Shown here piece by piece: positions 48,629-58,424 of a DNA stretch of 64,000 bases (positions are counted from its first letter, which is position 1; every line of letters starts with the position of its first letter). Both the position numbers and the translations under genes were made by a program. Origin of the DNA: Rhizobium etli 8C-3 (lineage in GTDB: Bacteria; Pseudomonadota; Alphaproteobacteria; Rhizobiales; Rhizobiaceae); assembly GCF_001908375.1 (NCBI RefSeq), contig NZ_CP017241.1, positions 3,737,501 through 3,801,500 on the forward strand. Reading direction: 5' to 3'. The notes under the pieces were generated by a model, which was given only the letters and a program-made list of their open reading frames with translations, was not told the origin of the DNA and did no database searches.

Positions 48629-49510
48629 ATGAGTGCGGTGTTGAAAACGATCGGTATTGTCGGCGCGGGCCAGATGGGCTGCGGCATCGCCCATGTTTCA
48701 GCAGCTGCGGGCTATAAGGTCCAGCTCTACGACCTGACGCAGGAGCGCATCGAATCCGGCCTCGCGACCATCAATGGCAACCTTGCCCGGCAGGTAACGA
48801 GCGGCAAGATGACGGATGAGGAGCGCAAAGCAACCCTTTCCCGCATCTCCGGCTCCGCCAACCTCAATGACCTTGCTCCCTCCGACCTCGTCATCGAGGC
48901 GGCGACAGAGGAGGAAGCTGTAAAACGCAAGATCTACGCACAGGTCTGTCCTGTGCTGAAGCCGGGCGCCCTGCTTGCGACGAATACGTCCTCGCTCTCC
49001 ATTACCCGGCTGGCTTCGGCAACGGACCGGCCCGAGCACTTCATGGGCATTCATTTCATGAACCCCGTCCCGGTTATGAAACTGGTGGAATTGGTGCGCG
49101 GCATCGCAACGGACGAAATCACGTTTTCGACCGCAAAGGAATTCGTAGCCTCGCTGGAAAAGACCGTCACGGTGGCTGAGGACTTCCCGGCCTTCATCGT
49201 CAACCGCATCCTGCTGCCGATGATCAACGAGGCGATCTACACGCTCTACGAAGGCGTGGGCACTGTCGATGCCATCGACACGGCGATGAAGCTCGGCGCC
49301 AATCACCCGATGGGCCCGCTTCAGCTTGCCGATTTCATCGGCCTCGACACCTGCCTCTCGATCATGCAGGTGCTGCACGACGGCCTAGCCGATTCCAAGT
49401 ACCGGCCCTGCCCGCTGCTGGTAAAGTATGTCGAAGCCGGCTGGCTCGGCCGCAAGTCCGGCCGCGGCTTCTACGATTATCGCGGCGACACGCCTGTCCC
49501 GACGCGATAG
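48629..49510 (+). CDS. 3-hydroxybutyryl-CoA dehydrogenase
   Basis: NAD-dependent 3-hydroxyacyl-CoA dehydrogenase of 293 residues, used in butyryl/hydroxybutyryl-CoA and PHB metabolism. Rossmann motif GIVGAGQMGCGIA, catalytic His/Glu region in HFMNPVPVMKLVELVRG, and NRILLPMINEAI. ATG 48629 preferred over TTG 48623. Following etfBA, it fits a fatty-acid oxidation block. Confidence 0.95.
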   Translation: MSAVLKTIGIVGAGQMGCGIAHVSAAAGYKVQLYDLTQERIESGLATINGNLARQVTSGKMTDEERKATLSRISGSANLNDLAPSDLVIEAATEEEAVKRKIYAQVCPVLKPGALLATNTSSLSITRLASATDRPEHFMGIHFMNPVPVMKLVELVRGIATDEITFSTAKEFVASLEKTVTVAEDFPAFIVNRILLPMINEAIYTLYEGVGTVDAIDTAMKLGANHPMGPLQLADFIGLDTCLSIMQVLHDGLADSKYRPCPLLVKYVEAGWLGRKSGRGFYDYRGDTPVPTR

Positions 49511-49512
49511 CG

Positions 49513-50175
49513 TTAGGACCCGGTAGCACCCTTGATCAGGGCCTTCGCTTCGCTGCTATCCCATGCGGCAGGCCCGTTCATCGCCGAAACCAGGCACCCC
49601 TTGTCGTCGATGAGCAACGTCACCGGCAGGCCGAAAGCGAGCCCCTCTTTCTTCAGGCTGTTGAAGACGCCGATCGTGTTGTCGCGATAGAACTGCAGGG
49701 AATCGACGCCGATTTCGCTTAGGAACGCCCTTGGTTTCTCGTCGTCTCCGGTGTCGATATTGACTGCGACGACCTGGAATTTGTCACTGCCCATCTCCTT
49801 CTCCAGCGCGTTCAGCGCCGGCATTTCCTCGCGGCAGGGCACGCACCATGTTGCCCAGAGGTTGAGAAGCACGGTCTTTCCGGCGAAATTCTCGAGCGTC
49901 ACCGGTTTGCCGTCCGGACCGTCAAAGACGACGGATGTGAGCTTTCGCGGCGCGTCCACAGCGACCATCGCCGCCACCGCGCCTTTGGCGAGGGGCGTAA
50001 TCGTCTCGACGAGATCCTTGGCCGCGGTGCATTCGGCAGAGGCCTTTTCGCCGCCGGCATTGCCATACCCGGCCTCCTTAATGTAAACCGCTGCCGCACC
50101 GACAATTACGCCTGCGACGGCGGCTACCGCGATCAGTTTCAAGGATGGCAGCCCGAACAGCTTTCTTGTCGTCAT
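49513..50175 (-). CDS. TlpA-type membrane-anchored thiol:disulfide reductase
   Basis: 220 residues from ATG 50175 (GGAG six bases upstream). An N-terminal signal anchor (LIAVAAVAGVIVGAAAVYI) is followed by a linker domain with one cysteine (SAECTAAKDL) and a thioredoxin domain with NLWATWCVPCREEMPALNAL. TlpA proteins reduce periplasmic targets such as cytochrome oxidase copper sites. Divergent from argH. Confidence 0.92.
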   Translation of the reverse strand: MTTRKLFGLPSLKLIAVAAVAGVIVGAAAVYIKEAGYGNAGGEKASAECTAAKDLVETITPLAKGAVAAMVAVDAPRKLTSVVFDGPDGKPVTLENFAGKTVLLNLWATWCVPCREEMPALNALEKEMGSDKFQVVAVNIDTGDDEKPRAFLSEIGVDSLQFYRDNTIGVFNSLKKEGLAFGLPVTLLIDDKGCLVSAMNGPAAWDSSEAKALIKGATGS

Positions 50176-50218
50176 TTCATTCTCCAGGGGCATGCACCCT
50201 TAAGGCAGGCATCTTTTC

Positions 50219-51622
50219 ATGGGCGACGGCACAAAGGACACCAAATCCTCCAACCAGATGTGGGGCGGACGTTTCGCATCCGGTCCCGACGCGATCATGG
50301 AGGAGATAAATGCCTCGATCGGTTTCGACAAGAAGCTCTTTGCCCAGGATATCCGTGGATCGATCGCCCATGCGACGATGCTTGCCCATCAGGGCATCAT
50401 TTCCGTGGACGATAAGGACAAGATCGTTCACGGACTAGGCACGATCATGTCAGAAATCGAAAGCGGCAACTTCAATTTCTCCCGCCAGCTCGAAGATATT
50501 CACATGAATATCGAAGCCCGCCTTGCCGCGCTGATCGGCCAGGCGGCCGGCCGCCTGCACACCGCCCGTTCACGAAACGACCAGGTAGCGCTGGATTTCC
50601 GCCTTTGGGTGAAGGAAGAGCTGCAGAAGACTGAAGCGATGCTGACGGACCTCATCGCCGCCTTCCTCGAGCGGGCTGAAGAACATGCCGAAACCGTCAT
50701 GCCGGGCTTTACGCACCTGCAGACTGCTCAGCCCGTCACCTTCGGCCACCATTGCATGGCCTATGTCGAAATGTTCGGCCGCGACCGTTCACGCGTACGC
50801 CACGCCATCGAGCATCTGGACGAAAGCCCCATTGGCGCTGCAGCGCTGGCCGGGACCGGCTATCCGATCGACCGCCATATGACGGCAAAGGCGCTTGGCT
50901 TTCGTGAGCCGACGCGCAACTCGATCGATACAGTCTCCGACCGCGACTTCGCCATCGAATTCCTGTCGATCGCCGCGATCTGCGGCATGCATCTGTCACG
51001 CTTGGCCGAAGAGATCGTCATCTGGTCGACGCCGCAGTTTGGTTTCGTGCGGCTTTCCGATGCATTTTCGACCGGCTCCTCGATCATGCCACAGAAGAAG
51101 AACCCCGACGCCGCCGAACTGGTGCGTGCCAAGACCGGCCGCATCAACGGCTCGCTGATTGCGCTGCTGACGATCATGAAGGGCCTGCCGCTGGCCTATT
51201 CCAAGGACATGCAAGAAGACAAAGAACAGGTGTTCGACGCAGCCGAGAGCCTGGAACTTGCAATTGCCGCCATGGCCGGCATGGTCCGCGACATGACGGT
51301 CAATACGGAGCGCATGAAAGCTGCAGCCGGTTCCGGCTATTCGACGGCCACCGACCTCGCCGACTGGCTGGTGCGTGAGGCAGGACTTGCGTTCCGCGAC
51401 GCACATCATGTGACCGGCCGTGCCGTGGCGCTTGCCGAAAGCAGGGGCTGCGACCTCGCGGGGCTGCCGCTTGCCGATCTCCAGGCGATCAATCCGGCAA
51501 TCACGAACAAGGTCTACGAGGTCTTGACTGTCGAGGCGTCGGTTGCAAGCCGCAGGAGCTTCGGCGGCACTGCACCCTGCGAAGTGAGGAAGCAGATCGC
51601 CTTCTGGCGGGCTCGCAACTGA
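50219..51622 (+). CDS. argH: Argininosuccinate lyase
   Basis: Last step of arginine synthesis: splits argininosuccinate to arginine and fumarate. 467 residues with the fumarase/lyase signature [18 protein letters not shown] and [13 protein letters not shown] near the active site, MWGGRF at the N-terminus. It is followed by lptM and lysA. Confidence 0.97.
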   Translation: MGDGTKDTKSSNQMWGGRFASGPDAIMEEINASIGFDKKLFAQDIRGSIAHATMLAHQGIISVDDKDKIVHGLGTIMSEIESGNFNFSRQLEDIHMNIEARLAALIGQAAGRLHTARSRNDQVALDFRLWVKEELQKTEAMLTDLIAAFLERAEEHAETVMPGFTHLQTAQPVTFGHHCMAYVEMFGRDRSRVRHAIEHLDESPIGAAALAGTGYPIDRHMTAKALGFREPTRNSIDTVSDRDFAIEFLSIAAICGMHLSRLAEEIVIWSTPQFGFVRLSDAFSTGSSIMPQKKNPDAAELVRAKTGRINGSLIALLTIMKGLPLAYSKDMQEDKEQVFDAAESLELAIAAMAGMVRDMTVNTERMKAAAGSGYSTATDLADWLVREAGLAFRDAHHVTGRAVALAESRGCDLAGLPLADLQAINPAITNKVYEVLTVEASVASRRSFGGTAPCEVRKQIAFWRARN

Positions 51623-51698
51623 GAAAACAATCAGGGTGCACAAGGCGGATAAACTTCGCTATGAAGATGTCCATCAGCGCCGCTCCAAGAGGAATCCC

Positions 51699-51893
51699 AT
51701 GCAGACCAGCTTGCCGCACCCCATCCGCCTGACGGTCGTCCTTGCCGTCATCGGCCTTGCCGTTGCCGGATGCGGGCGCAAAGGCGATCTCGACCCGCCG
51801 AGCGCGATGGCAACGAAGGAAGGCGATGTATCGAAGTCGACGAAACAGCCAGGCACCGTCGACAGACCATTCCTTCTCGATCCTTTGCTCTGA
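51699..51893 (+). CDS. lptM: LptM-type small lipoprotein
   Basis: 64 residues from ATG 51699 (AAGAGGA upstream). Signal peptide with lipobox VAGC, then GRKGDLDPPSA, the conserved start of LptM (YifL), which helps LptD assembly in the outer membrane in E. coli. The location between argH and lysA is the usual one for this gene. The rhizobial tail is longer and rich in polar residues. Confidence 0.85.
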   Translation: MQTSLPHPIRLTVVLAVIGLAVAGCGRKGDLDPPSAMATKEGDVSKSTKQPGTVDRPFLLDPLL

Positions 51894-51905
51894 TAGGCGC
51901 CTCCC

Positions 51906-53174
51906 GTGAACCACTTCGAATATCGCGACGGCATCCTTTACGCCGAGAACGTCCCCGTTCCGGAGATCGCCAAGGCCGTCGGCACGCCGTTCTATTGCTA
52001 TTCGACCGCAACGCTTGAGCGCCACTACCGGGTCTTTTCAGAAGCCTTCAGCGATATCGACTCCATGGTCTGCTACGCGATGAAGGCGAATTCGAACCAG
52101 GCTGTGTTGAAGACTCTCGGCAATCTCGGCGCCGGCATCGACGTCGTGTCCGAAGGTGAATTGCGCCGCGCGCTTGCCGCAGGCATTCCGGCAAGCCGCA
52201 TCATGTTCTCCGGCGTGGGCAAGACGCCCGGGGAGATGGATCTCGCGCTTCAGGCCGGCATCTACTGCTTCAACGTCGAATCCGAACCGGAACTCGAGAT
52301 TCTCAATCAGCGCGCGATCCGGGCCGGCAAGAAGGCGCCGGTCTCCTTCCGCATCAATCCTGACGTCGATGCAAAGACGCATTCGAAGATCTCGACCGGC
52401 AAGAAGGAAAACAAGTTCGGCATTTCTTGGGAACGCGCTCGCGCCGTCTATGCGCAAGCCGCCAAGCTGCCTGGTATCGAAGTCACCGGCATCGACATGC
52501 ATATCGGCAGCCAGATCACCGAGCTGCAGCCCTTCGACGATGCTTTCAAGCTGTTGCGCGAACTGGTCGACACGCTACGTGCCGATGGCCACGACATCCA
52601 TCATGTCGATATCGGCGGCGGCCTTGGCATTCCTTATAAGGAAGACAACTTTCCGCCGCCGCTGCCGGACGCCTATGCGGCGATCGTCAAGAACCAACTC
52701 CGCGGGCTGAACTGCAAGATCGTGACTGAACCGGGCCGCCTGATCGTCGGTAACGCCGGCATCCTCGTTACCGAAGTCATCTATGTAAAGGACGGTGGAG
52801 AAAAGACCTTCGTCATTGTCGATGCGGCAATGAACGATCTCATCCGCCCGACGCTTTACGACGCCTGGCACGAAATCCGGCCAGTCGTGATCTCGGCGGC
52901 AAATGCGCCGCGCATCAAAGCCGATATCGTAGGCCCGGTATGCGAGACCGGGGACTATCTGGCGCTCGATCGCGAGATGGCGATGCCGAAGCCGGGCGAT
53001 CTGTTTGCAGTCAGTTCCGGCGGCGCCTATGGCGCGGTGCAGGCAGGCACCTACAACAGCCGCCTGCTGGTGCCAGAAGTTCTGGTGAAGGGTGCCGATT
53101 TCCATGTGGTTCGGCCCCGCCGCACCTATGAAGAACTGATCGGCCTCGACTCCGTACCCGCCTGGATCGAGTGA
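51906..53174 (+). CDS. lysA: Diaminopimelate decarboxylase
   Basis: PLP enzyme making lysine from meso-diaminopimelate. 422 residues, start GTG 51906. The PLP lysine is in CYAMKANSN, the glycine loop in DIGGGLGIPY, and the active-site EPGRLIVGNAG and CETGDYLALDRE motifs are present. 12 bases downstream of lptM, so co-transcribed. Confidence 0.97.
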   Translation: MNHFEYRDGILYAENVPVPEIAKAVGTPFYCYSTATLERHYRVFSEAFSDIDSMVCYAMKANSNQAVLKTLGNLGAGIDVVSEGELRRALAAGIPASRIMFSGVGKTPGEMDLALQAGIYCFNVESEPELEILNQRAIRAGKKAPVSFRINPDVDAKTHSKISTGKKENKFGISWERARAVYAQAAKLPGIEVTGIDMHIGSQITELQPFDDAFKLLRELVDTLRADGHDIHHVDIGGGLGIPYKEDNFPPPLPDAYAAIVKNQLRGLNCKIVTEPGRLIVGNAGILVTEVIYVKDGGEKTFVIVDAAMNDLIRPTLYDAWHEIRPVVISAANAPRIKADIVGPVCETGDYLALDREMAMPKPGDLFAVSSGGAYGAVQAGTYNSRLLVPEVLVKGADFHVVRPRRTYEELIGLDSVPAWIE

Positions 53175-53322
53175 CGACCTCATCACTTTTTGGCGAATAG
53201 AGGTGAAAAAACGGCTTCGCCGGCCGCCTGCCCTCGCCTTCGCCACAAAGAGTGTTATCCTTTCGTCATGCGAGCATGTTGCCCAGAAAGCGCCGGAAGC
53301 GCGCTCTGTCACTCCAGATCAA

Positions 53323-55986
53323 ATGGCGGAGACCGGATTGACGAATAGCCCCCACAGGCACAGACGTGGTGCATTTGCCCTTCGGCCCTCGCTGGCGAGG
53401 CTTGTAGCGGTAAAGCGATTTTTTGCGCGCCTGGTCCTTGTTTCCGAGCAGGTCCTGCCACCGCTCGTTCCGGTTCTTTCCGTCATTGCCTTTTATTTGA
53501 CAGCGTCCTGGTTCGGCCTCTTCCGCTCCGTTCCTGACTTCATGCGCGTCGGGCTGCTGATTGCCTTCGGCATCGCCTTCCTCGGCGCACTCATCCCATT
53601 TCGCAAACTTCGCTGGCCCGATACCGCCGAAGCCGACCGCCTGCTCGAGGAGCGCAACGGCCTACCGCATCAGCCGGTGACTGTGCAGGAAGACGAACCG
53701 GCCTTCGACACGCCCTTTGCAAGGGCGCTTTGGCGCGAACATCAGATGCGGATGGCGAAGAAGATAGCAGCCCTCGACACTGGCTTTCCCCGCCCGGACA
53801 TCGCAACCCACGACCGTTTCGCTCTGCGTGCCATCCCGGCCCTGCTTGTCGTCACGGCCTTCGGTTACTCGCTTTCGACCAACGGCGGCTCACTTACCGA
53901 CGCGCTGCAGCCGCCCGTCGCGCCGGCAGCGACCAATCCGGCTGTGCGTATCGACGCATGGGTCACCCCGCCCTCCTATACCAGCCGCGCTCCGGTCTAT
54001 CTGACGGCAACCGGCACGGAGCAGGCGATCAACGTTCCGCAGTTCTCGAACCTGACAGTTCGCGTCAGCGGCGGGCAGACGGACCAAAAGGTGGTATTCC
54101 GGAAGGAGAGCGGCGAGGTACAGGAAATCGCCTCCGAGGCAAAGGCCAATCAAGAGCCCGATGCTGCACCCCAGGCGAAGCCACAGACTCCTGCCACCCC
54201 GGCACTTGCCGCACAGACACATTTGATGAAGCTTGAGGAAAACGGTGCGCTGCTCGTCAATGGCCGCACGTGGAACTTCAACGTCATTCCCGACAAGGCG
54301 CCCGAGATTGCTTTCGACGGATTGCCCAAACCCAGCGTAAACGGGGCGCTGGAAATCGGCTTCACGGTGAAGGATGATTACGGCGTGCAGGAGGCACGTG
54401 CAGAAATCCTGCCGATGGCTTCCGATCCGCAGGCAACGCCGCTTTATCCACTGCCCGATTTCCGGCTGGACATTCCGCGCCGCAACGCACGTGATGCCAA
54501 GGCCGTGACCAGCAAGAACCTGACCGAACATCCGCTGGCCGGAAAGCGCGTACGCGTTACGCTGGTCGCCAAGGATGCCGCCGGCCAGACGGGCCGGAGC
54601 CCGCCGCATGAAATGACGCTGCCGTCGCGGCCGTTCAATGAGCCGCTGGCCGCAGCCGTTGCGGAAGAACGCCAGGTTTTCGCCCTCGATACCCGCAAGA
54701 TGCCGGAAGCGATCGCTCTCAACGAGGCGTTGACGATCCGTCCTGAAGAAACGATTCCCAAGCTCACCAATTATCTGCTGCTGCAATCGGCGCAGACGCG
54801 CATGAAGCTCGCCAAGGGCGACGAGCAGTTGAAGGATACGGCCGACTATCTCTGGGATATCGCGATCGGCATGGAGGACGGCGACCTTTCGCTTGCGGAA
54901 CGCAACCTGCGCAACGCCCAGCAGAATCTCGCCGACGCGCTTCAGCGCAATGCGCCGGACCCGGAGATCAAGAAGCTCATGGACGAGCTCCGCAAGGCGA
55001 TGAACGAATATATGAGGGAACTGGCTCAGCGCATGCAGAATGCGCCGATGCAGCCGAACCAGAACGCGCAGAACATCATTCGCCAGCAGGATCTGGAGCG
55101 CATGATGGACCAGATTGAGAATCTCGCCCGTTCAGGCAACCGAGATGCCGCTCAGCAGATGCTTTCCGAATTGCAGCGCATGATGAACAACCTGCAGGCC
55201 GGCAGGCCGCAACAGGGCCAGCAGCAGCAGGGCGACAACAGTCAGATGCGCCAGCAGATGGACAAGCTTGGCCAGATATTGCGCGACCAGCAGAAGCTGA
55301 TGGAGCAGACCTTCAAGCTGGACCAACAGTTGAAGGACCGTATGCAGCGCGGCGATCCGAACATGGATATGAACGATCCGCTGCTTGACCAGATGATGCC
55401 AGGCCAAGATGGCCAGCCGCAGGACCAGCAGCAGGGGCAGAACGGCGAGCAGGGGCAGTCACCTTCCGAGCAGATGACCGAGGAAGAACTGCGCAACGCG
55501 TTGAAACAGCTCCGAGCCCAGCAGGATGCGCTTGGCAAGCAGCTCGGCGAACTCCAGAAAGGCCTTGGTGAGATGGGTATGAAGCCCGGCCCGGGCTTTG
55601 GTCAGGCACAGCGCGAAATGGAAGGTGCCGGGCGCGAACTCGGCCAGGGCCGCGGCGAACCGGCTCTCCAGGGCCAAGGGCGCGCGCTGGAAGCATTGCG
55701 CCAGGGCGCCCGGGACATGATGAACCAGATGATGCAGGCGCAACAGGGCCAGCAAGGCCAAGGGCCACAAGGTCAGGTGGGCCAGGGCAACCAGAACGGT
55801 CGCGATCCGCTCGGTCGTCCGCGTCGCGCAGAAGGCCCGGATTTCGGCGACCAAGTGAAGGTACCCGACGAAATCGACGTGCAGCGCGCCCGTGAAATCC
55901 TGGATGCAATCCGTGAAAAGCTCGGCAACAACCCGCCGCAGGAAATGGAGCGGCGCTATCTGGAACGGCTGCTGGATATCCATTAG
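53323..55986 (+). CDS. TIGR02302-family membrane protein with Gln-rich C-terminal region
   Basis: 887 residues from ATG 53323 (an in-frame TTG at 53338 with a better GGAG is an alternative; the frame opens at 53203). Three or so membrane segments in the N-terminal 180 residues, then a DUF4175-like domain expected in the periplasm, and from about 590 an unusual region rich in Gln, Met, Asp and Gly (for example QQGQQQQGDN, MMPGQDGQ). The family is confined to alphaproteobacteria and its function is unknown. It follows lysA after 148 bases, in rhizobial gene order. Confidence 0.9.
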   Translation: MAETGLTNSPHRHRRGAFALRPSLARLVAVKRFFARLVLVSEQVLPPLVPVLSVIAFYLTASWFGLFRSVPDFMRVGLLIAFGIAFLGALIPFRKLRWPDTAEADRLLEERNGLPHQPVTVQEDEPAFDTPFARALWREHQMRMAKKIAALDTGFPRPDIATHDRFALRAIPALLVVTAFGYSLSTNGGSLTDALQPPVAPAATNPAVRIDAWVTPPSYTSRAPVYLTATGTEQAINVPQFSNLTVRVSGGQTDQKVVFRKESGEVQEIASEAKANQEPDAAPQAKPQTPATPALAAQTHLMKLEENGALLVNGRTWNFNVIPDKAPEIAFDGLPKPSVNGALEIGFTVKDDYGVQEARAEILPMASDPQATPLYPLPDFRLDIPRRNARDAKAVTSKNLTEHPLAGKRVRVTLVAKDAAGQTGRSPPHEMTLPSRPFNEPLAAAVAEERQVFALDTRKMPEAIALNEALTIRPEETIPKLTNYLLLQSAQTRMKLAKGDEQLKDTADYLWDIAIGMEDGDLSLAERNLRNAQQNLADALQRNAPDPEIKKLMDELRKAMNEYMRELAQRMQNAPMQPNQNAQNIIRQQDLERMMDQIENLARSGNRDAAQQMLSELQRMMNNLQAGRPQQGQQQQGDNSQMRQQMDKLGQILRDQQKLMEQTFKLDQQLKDRMQRGDPNMDMNDPLLDQMMPGQDGQPQDQQQGQNGEQGQSPSEQMTEEELRNALKQLRAQQDALGKQLGELQKGLGEMGMKPGPGFGQAQREMEGAGRELGQGRGEPALQGQGRALEALRQGARDMMNQMMQAQQGQQGQGPQGQVGQGNQNGRDPLGRPRRAEGPDFGDQVKVPDEIDVQRAREILDAIREKLGNNPPQEMERRYLERLLDIH

Positions 55987-56123
55987 CTGGTCTTGGATGC
56001 GCCAGCCAAGTCCTTGGGTGCAGGCGTTTCTCTTTCAAACGATGCTGAACGCGAGCGTTCGCACCATGACTGAATTCCTGTGAAGAGAAGGGGAATGGAA
56101 AGCGGGAAGCTCCTCAGCCCGTC

Positions 56124-56483
56124 TCAGGCAGCCAACGCCCGGGCAACTGCCTTTCGGATGTCTGGAAGTGCAAACGGCTTTTCGACGACATCCACGATCT
56201 TTTCTGCAAGGTCGTCGGCCCGTTCGCGCTGTTCGGCATAGCCCGTCATCAGCAGGATCTTGAGCGCCGGAAAGGCCGATTTCGCCTGATGCGCAAGCTC
56301 GATGCCGTCCATGACCGGCATGCGGATATCCGAAAGCAGCAGATCGTAGATCCCGACCTTGAGCTTCTCCAGCCCCTCGGCGCCATCGGCTGCTTCGTCG
56401 GTCTCATGACCGTCAAGGCGCAAGGCGCGGGCGACGAAAGTGCGAAGCGAATCTTCGTCTTCCGTGATCAGAATTTTTGCCAT
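56124..56483 (-). CDS. cpdR: Cell-cycle response regulator CpdR
   Basis: Single-domain receiver of 119 residues. Acidic pocket TEDED (8-10), phospho-Asp52 in LSDIRMP, Thr80 and Lys102 in VEKPF. In Caulobacter unphosphorylated CpdR brings CtrA and other substrates to ClpXP; in Sinorhizobium it is needed for cell-cycle control and symbiosis. The frame is open to 56696 but ATG 56483 gives the exact family start MAKILITEDEDSLRTFV. Confidence 0.93.
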   Translation of the reverse strand: MAKILITEDEDSLRTFVARALRLDGHETDEAADGAEGLEKLKVGIYDLLLSDIRMPVMDGIELAHQAKSAFPALKILLMTGYAEQRERADDLAEKIVDVVEKPFALPDIRKAVARALAA

Positions 56484-56602
56484 GATCTGCATTGCTCCGT
56501 CTTCATGCCCCGGAACGGAAATTGCACGGCGTTCCTTTGCGATCGGTAAACGGAGGACAGCGATGGTAGGGATGGTTAACAACCCTCTTATCATCGGTGA
56601 GG

Positions 56603-57145
56603 TCAGGCGTCGCCGGTAACCACGCCGACGTAGGGCAGCTCGCGGAACGCATAGGCGACATCCATGCCGTAGCCGACGACGAAGTAGTCCGGGCATTCGA
56701 AACCCACATAGTCTGCCTCGAGCTTTTCTTTGCGCTTGACGCTCTTGTCGAGCAGCACGGCGATGCTGACGTTGCGCGCGCCCCGTTCATAGAGAAGTTC
56801 CTTGGCAAAAAGCAACGTGCGGCCGGATTCGAGGATGTCGTCTATCAGCAACACGTCGCGGTCTTTCACGTCGCTGTCGATATCCTTGACGATGCGCACG
56901 CCCTTAGATTCAGTTCCGGTGCCGTAGCTGGAAAGCGTGATGAATTCGACTTCGGGCGCAAGCCCGCTGTCGTGCAGAGCGCGGATGAGGTCTGCGGCGA
57001 AAATGAACGACCCCTTCAACACGGCAATGACGAGCAGGTCCTTTGTCGGACCCGCAGCGATTTGCTTTGCCATCTCGTGATTGCGCTCGGCAATCTGCTC
57101 GGCAGTGAAAAGCGGCTCGATAGTTTTTCCGCGCACGACAGGCAT
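56603..57145 (-). CDS. hpt: Hypoxanthine phosphoribosyltransferase
   Basis: Purine salvage: transfers phosphoribosyl from PRPP to hypoxanthine or guanine. 180 residues from ATG 57145 with GGAG nine bases before it. The PRPP motif is in VLLIDDILESGRTL; LKGSFIFAADLIR and YVGFECPDYFVVGYG are typical. 119 bases separate it from cpdR downstream. Confidence 0.95.
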   Translation of the reverse strand: MPVVRGKTIEPLFTAEQIAERNHEMAKQIAAGPTKDLLVIAVLKGSFIFAADLIRALHDSGLAPEVEFITLSSYGTGTESKGVRIVKDIDSDVKDRDVLLIDDILESGRTLLFAKELLYERGARNVSIAVLLDKSVKRKEKLEADYVGFECPDYFVVGYGMDVAYAFRELPYVGVVTGDA

Positions 57146-57564
57146 TACGGCTAGCTCCATGAAACGAAGGGTAAGCCGTTAGCACATAAGGAGGCCAGAA
57201 ACACCCTCTTATGTTCGATTGCAGGCTCTTTGGTCATGGCACTTTTCGTTCCGGCCTCGATGACGAAGCACATGACGTGAAGCTGTTGAACAAGGCACAT
57301 AAGTGCATGCCAGCCGTCGTCTAGATGCCCTCACTTTGGGCCTTGGCTGCCCACTTGGAAACTGTCGCCCCAACTCCGAAGAGATGTCGTGTAAAGACCG
57401 CATCCTGAAATCTTTAGCGTCGACGTATTCAAGCCGATGAAATCGACGCTATTCTTTTTTGTGGTTCGCCCTCACCAAGCGTGGGGCTCGGCTTCGGCCA
57501 ATCCATAGAGCCTGAATTTTGCTTTTCGCGAGGGCGGGCCACCTTCATCTCGAAAAGATGCGCT
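57146..57564. other. 419-base region with orphan terminator; candidate sRNA
   Basis: No credible coding frame on either strand. A strong plus-strand terminator at 57415-57460 has no gene upstream on that strand, because hpt reads leftward. A transcript starting in the hpt promoter region and ending there would be up to about 280 bases: a candidate small RNA. I could not place a clear promoter. Downstream of the terminator, to 57564, I see only short T-rich and GC-rich stretches. Confidence 0.4.
57415..57460 (+). terminator. Orphan plus-strand intrinsic terminator
   Basis: TAGCGTCGA (57415-57423) pairs perfectly with TCGACGCTA (57443-57451) around a 19-base loop, followed by TTCTTTTTT (57452-57460). 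The minus strand has no T-run on its other side, so the direction is clear. Confidence 0.8.
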
Positions 57565-58218
57565 CTAGGGCATGAACGAAAGCCGGACTTCCGGCATTTT
57601 TCCGCCAGAGTGCTGCACGCGTGCCGAAAAACCGCGGCTCTCTCCACCATAGATGACGTCTGCGGGCGGGGCGATGACCATGCTCGCCACCCGTCGCTCG
57701 CCCCTCATCAGATCGGCACGGATCGGCCGCACGGTCTGTGTCGTGCCACTGCCGTTTTCGATGATGCCGTTGATAACCAGGATGCGCATACCATTTGCCT
57801 CGCGCGGCGCGATCGTGACGTGGGTGAAGTGCAACGGCGAGGTCGAGGCGACCGTATCGCTCCCCGCCAGGCCGGAAAAACCGCCCGTCAGGCCGAAAAC
57901 GAGAACGAAAAGCATGAAGACCAGGGCTATGAAGCTCTTTTGCGACGCCTGCTGCAGCCATTCTTCTGCGATCGCGAAGAAGATATTCGCCTTCGACAAA
58001 GCCGTGGGCGCGGCAGGGAACTTGGCAGCAGCCCGCTTACGATTGTCATTGAAACTCTTGGCATTGAAGCCCGGGCTGGGCTTGCCGATAACGACGAATT
58101 CGGCATCGGCGACATCAGCCGGGCGGCCAGGATAGCGGGGCTGACGCGCGGCAGGCTCCGGCGGCAGGAAATCGTAGGCGTTGCCCGGTGCGCGGCGCCT
58201 GAAGGTGGATGCTTCCAT
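57565..58218 (-). CDS. Hypothetical membrane protein upstream of ftsE
   Basis: 217 residues from ATG 58218 (an in-frame ATG at 58236 and a GTG at 58242 are alternatives). Polar, proline-containing N-terminus (FRRRAPGNAYDFLPPEPAAR), one membrane helix around 100-120 (FIALVFMLFVLVFGLTGG), then a domain expected in the periplasm with HVTIAPREANGMRILVINGI. This is the zinc-ribbon-type gene position next to ftsE in rhizobia, but no zinc motif is seen here. Divergent from ftsE. Confidence 0.8.
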   Translation of the reverse strand: MEASTFRRRAPGNAYDFLPPEPAARQPRYPGRPADVADAEFVVIGKPSPGFNAKSFNDNRKRAAAKFPAAPTALSKANIFFAIAEEWLQQASQKSFIALVFMLFVLVFGLTGGFSGLAGSDTVASTSPLHFTHVTIAPREANGMRILVINGIIENGSGTTQTVRPIRADLMRGERRVASMVIAPPADVIYGGESRGFSARVQHSGGKMPEVRLSFMP

Positions 58219-58366
58219 GTTGACGGTCTCTCCCATCTCCACATGGTTTCAGTGCACGGCGAAAATCCGGCATTGAAACGAATCCTGCCCAGTCGTAAAT
58301 TTTAATGGTTAATGTATTGCTAAGCTTGCCTTCAAACAGGCATCTTTCCGACGAAATTCACTGATT

Positions 58367-58385
58367 GTTAACGGTGTTGGTTAAC
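58367..58385. promoter_or_regulatory. Tandem GTTAAC sites upstream of ftsE
   Basis: Two GTTAAC hexamers (58367-58372, 58380-58385) are separated by seven bases, about 40 bases before the ftsE start; TTAATGGTTAAT lies at 58302-58313. This resembles CtrA-type TTAAC half-sites, but the spacing TTAA-N9-TTAA differs from the classical N7. Confidence 0.35.
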
Positions 58386-58424
58386 AAGTCGATGGCGTGA
58401 AACCATGAAAGACTGGGCTGCCCG

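Noticed and set aside
53203..53322. N-terminal extension of the TIGR02302-family protein
   Set aside because: The GTG at 53203 lacks a good ribosome site and the added residues do not look like the family's N-terminus.
58367..58385. Canonical CtrA box
   Set aside because: The TTAA elements are nine bases apart, not seven; I list it only as a low-confidence regulatory candidate.
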